Both the position numbers and the translations under genes were made by a program. 64,000 nucleotides of DNA from Pyxicephalus adspersus (lineage: Eukaryota; Chordata; Amphibia; Anura; Pyxicephalidae). The notes beneath the pieces were generated by a model. The model searched no databases and had not been told where the DNA came from. It saw only the letters and a list, made by a program, of their open reading frames with translations. The stretch lies in assembly GCF_032062135.1 (NCBI RefSeq), contig NC_092866.1, positions 21,023,407 to 21,087,406 of the forward strand, given 5' to 3'. This document shows positions 60,751 through 64,000 of the stretch, piece after piece (the stretch's first letter is position 1; each line of letters begins with the position of its first letter).

Positions 60751-61731
60751 GCAAGCCCCCACTCAGCTCTAAGAGACTAGTTGCACTGTCCCAGCACATA
60801 TTTGCCCCAAGGACACGTGCTCAAAGGATGGTATCATGGAATGAAAACTTACAGGACAGAGGACACAATGGTCAGACAGTCACCAAGACATTCACACATC
60901 AGAACAGGAAAGTCCAGAAGAGAAAAGTCCACAAAACACAGCCAGAGGTCATACAGATAGTCAGTCCGCCAAGCAAGCTATACAAGCTGAAAAGACAAAG
61001 TAGATTCGGGGTTACAGGCAAAGGTTGATCCAAGCAGCAAACAGTCACAGGGTCAGAAAACATTGTCCTTCAGATGAACTGGTAGTAGCAAAATCAGTAG
61101 ATAGTTTAAAAAAAAAGGATATCTTTCTTGAATCACAAAATATGAATAATTAAGTAATGTATCTTTACTAGAAACCAAAGTACTTGCTACAAGGAAATAA
61201 AATTTTTAGGAAATGTCAGAATTCTTTGTCTACTACATTTCATACACTTTCTTTGTTAAATATCTTCTCTCTGTAATACTTTGCCAAACAAAAAAAAATG
61301 TAATACCAGTACTTTCTCTGATTCAGTCTATTAGTAGAATAAAGCTTGAAATACACATCCAGAGAGTACATCCACTCCATCAATTACCTTTGTTCCTTTG
61401 TATATACGTCATACATGTTTTTCCCCCATATCTTCCAGGTATTCAAGGACCTCTTCAGACTAATCTCATTTTGGAAGAAAAAAAAAACAATTTAAACAGT
61501 TTGAAATAATAAAAGAAAAATCATGACTGCATTAGTCAGTAGGAGAACTTATTGTTGTGCTGTTTGTAGTGACCTGTATATGTTTTCTTTATTTTTAGGT
61601 TTGAAATATAAAGCTTTTGTTTACCTCTTATCAGATACATATGAAATATGACATATGAACGATTTATGGTAATGTTTTCAGCCAGGAGTAAAGTTCTGAT
61701 ATCTTAAAAAAAAAATTGCTGTTTACCGAAT

Positions 61732-62176
61732 TTAAAGTGGAACTAAACCTATTTGCTGGGTGATGAGCTTTTGCCATGTACAGCATACAGTACATGCTGA
61801 ATATGGCACACACAGAAATCTGTCACTGCTGCATCCCTCAAAGACTATATCATCACTGCCAAGTCTTTTGAGTCTACTGCAATCCTCTTGGTCCTTGGGC
61901 GGCCATTGATAATGCTACTCCTGCCCATGCGCTTCTGTATTGTCATTCGCACTTAGGTCTATCCCCGGAATACCTGGGAATCGAGTCTGGCTCTACACTG
62001 TATCGCACATGTTCTCTGCTTCCACAGGCTCCGTGTCTTACTTCTTCTCTACATACTCTAGACTAGCAATGTGGAGATTACTGCACAAGGCTGGTATCAA
62101 GCCAATTTTAGGTACTGTGGCTACATGGCTTGTGTTTAAATAAAGTACTTTAAATCAGCCTAAAGTTTAGCTTTAA
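61732..62176. mobile_element. TTAA-flanked MITE (T2-like ends)
   Basis: TTAA at 61732-61735 and 62173-62176. The left end TTAAAGTGGAACTAAACC and the right end (reverse complement) TTAAAGCTAAACTTTAGG are inverted partners. The interior is unlike the 7285 group. Confidence 0.6.
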
Positions 62177-64000
62177 AAGCTCAGAATCCCATCTGCTCTC
62201 ATAGGTGAATGAATTACATTATGGATTCATTCTTCCTCCAACCTACTTTTATGTTGTGTCTAGTCAGGACCATGTGAATTTTACTGACAGAAATACAGAT
62301 GGTCTGAAGGCATTTTTTTTTGTCATAACTGCTGTTTTTTAAAAGCAGTTTTGAGTAGTTTTGCCAGTCAAAACAGCTTGCAAAAAAGGGGTAACATTTA
62401 GTCAAACATGTTCATTATCCTTTATTTGACAGACAGCTGTGTTGCTGTGCAGTTTTTTGGCTGCTCAATGTGGCATCCATCAGCGGTTTGCCAACCTTAC
62501 TGTCTCCATATACCTAATGAAAGAACTGCTTGTGAAAGCCTAAATATGTTCATAAATGCCTGTGCGTTTAAAGGTATTTTAATGTCTTATTAGGTCCCCC
62601 AACCTTACATTGAAACTAGACCCTTTAATAGGATTGATTCAATCCTATCCATAAAAGGCCCTCTGAAATCTGCCTTGCCATAAAAGAAAAAAAAAAAAAC
62701 AGATCCCTGTCTGAACCCAGTGGCAGGGCAACTACTGGAAAGGGCTTCATCCAAACACTGTAACCCCTCTGTTGAGGGTGTCTGCAGCTGGGAAGCTTTT
62801 TTGGAATTTGGAACCCCCCTTTAATAAGTGCCTCAAGATATCCACCCCCTCACCCTGAGGAGTGAGTACAGGGGTACATAGTACCCCTTTACCCATTCAC
62901 AAAAATAGTTAAATCAGTGCTGAAAAAAAAAGAGACAACACAAGAGAATGAGAAAAAAATGAGACAACACATTGTTCTTTTTTAACTACTATCTATGGGG
63001 ACTGAGATATTCCCCACATGGACATGCCTATGTAACTTTAAATTTCAGGTGATGTTTAGGATCATTCAGTAGAGTTGGACAGTTAAGGTTTTGGTTGCTA
63101 GAAAAAGTGCAAGTGTTTCACCTTTTCACACTTGAGTTAACAGTGAGTACCTTAAGGCAGTCAATGGCAATGGGCACCAGAATGAACAGAACAGGCAATT
63201 GACACAATTGGCACCACAAAGCCCAGAAATGTGTTACTGTGCATTATGTGGCACTGCAAAACAATTGCATTTGAGGGTTGCTGCATTACTGTGCAATAAA
63301 CAGAACCACAATGCATTAACACATGTATGGGATATTGCATTTTGTAAAAGGGCTTTAAAAGACAAAAAGTTTCAGGGGATAATATTAAAATCTCCCAGTG
63401 TGGTGGTGCACTGGTTTGTTATGGACATTCATTGCTAAACTTCCATGTGGACTTGTTTTTCTTGCAATCTGATTTTTTTTTCCCCTAATGAACCCCACCA
63501 GCTTGATCCTGTATGTTCCCACATATTAGCAGCAGAGTACAATGTATAGTGTTTAAGCACCAAAAATTTAAAATGGCACAACAATACAGAAATATAGTTG
63601 GTGGCAATACACCTGCAGTACAGCACATAGACTGTGTTTCGGAAGGAGGATGGGAAGGACAGTCATGATAGTTGTAATATTTTTTCTCATACAAATATAA
63701 GTAAAAAATGCATTTACATTGTTTTCTAAATTACTATCCTTATTAAAGATGACAACTCCCTATTTTCATTTGTATGTGCCTTTTTGGCTATTTTTATTGG
63801 TTGATTACCTAAATCCAGAGTGGCAGTGCACACAAGATAAAATCATTATGTGCAGCCAATAAACCTGCATTGTGGTGTGTTAGTGGCTTATTCAAAATTA
63901 ATCAGCTATCTAACTCCAAATCAAGACAATGCATGGAGTAACACATATTAACACAGGCACATTTCTCAATCAGCCCTTAACTAATATAGGTTTTCTCTTT
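62177..64000. other. Right end of window, no gene seen
   Basis: No exon-like open frame with splice sites was found on either strand. A block near 62640-62900 (ggggtacatagtaccccttt) has a partner near 33150-33180, so it is probably another dispersed repeat. Confidence 0.4.

Noticed and set aside
60519..61028. 169-residue plus-strand open frame
   Set aside because: Its first half is T2-like MITE sequence found elsewhere in the window; Arg/Lys-rich low-quality coding with no homology.
1..64000. Search for tRNA, snRNA, CRISPR arrays and bacterial-type operons
   Set aside because: None seen. The only tRNA-like boxes belong to the SINE at 3208, and all genes are spliced vertebrate genes.

Overview
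The window looks like nuclear DNA of a frog (anuran amphibian). The genes are vertebrate and intron-rich, with GT-AG exons of 50 to 220 bp in introns of 0.3 to 4 kb. The background is dense in the short DNA transposons typical of frog genomes: hAT elements with 8-bp target duplications, TTAA-flanked T2/Kolobok-like MITEs, foldback elements, a tRNA-derived SINE, and remains of L2/Rex1-like and L1/Tx1-like LINEs. There is no prokaryotic or viral gene content, and one 825-bp assembly gap (16223-17047). The species cannot be named from the sequence.

Layout. 1-5759, minus strand: the first four coding exons of CFDP1 (BCNT/Swc5-like chromatin factor); the gene leaves the window on the left. 5760-6324: a compact CpG-containing divergent promoter. 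6325-10852, plus strand: the complete three-exon gene for TMEM170A (ER/nuclear-envelope membrane protein), followed by about 3.6 kb in which I recognise no mobile element and which is probably its long 3'UTR. 18348-28106 and 38356-44152, minus strand: two complete six-exon paralogues of a C-factor/sniffer-like short-chain dehydrogenase (SDR), with two decayed copies of exon 1 between them (33383-33612). 53895-59849, plus strand: a complete seven-exon chymotrypsinogen B gene with TATA box and poly(A) signal. 44.2-53.8 kb and 59.9-64 kb hold repeats and sequence in which I find no gene.

The genes do not form one pathway. CFDP1 and TMEM170A are housekeeping genes sharing a promoter region. The SDR pair is a local tandem family still gaining and losing members. 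CTRB is a pancreas-type secreted protease gene. CFDP1, TMEM170A and CTRB also lie close together on human 16q23, but as I recall the human map, the orientation of TMEM170A and the side on which CTRB lies differ here.

The points most worth a second look are: the SDR cluster with its relic exons; the replacement of the catalytic Ser by Ala in the SDR copy at 18-28 kb; the head-to-head CFDP1/TMEM170A arrangement; a perfect 21-bp hairpin in a CTRB intron; and several nested or chimeric hAT insertions with clean target duplications.
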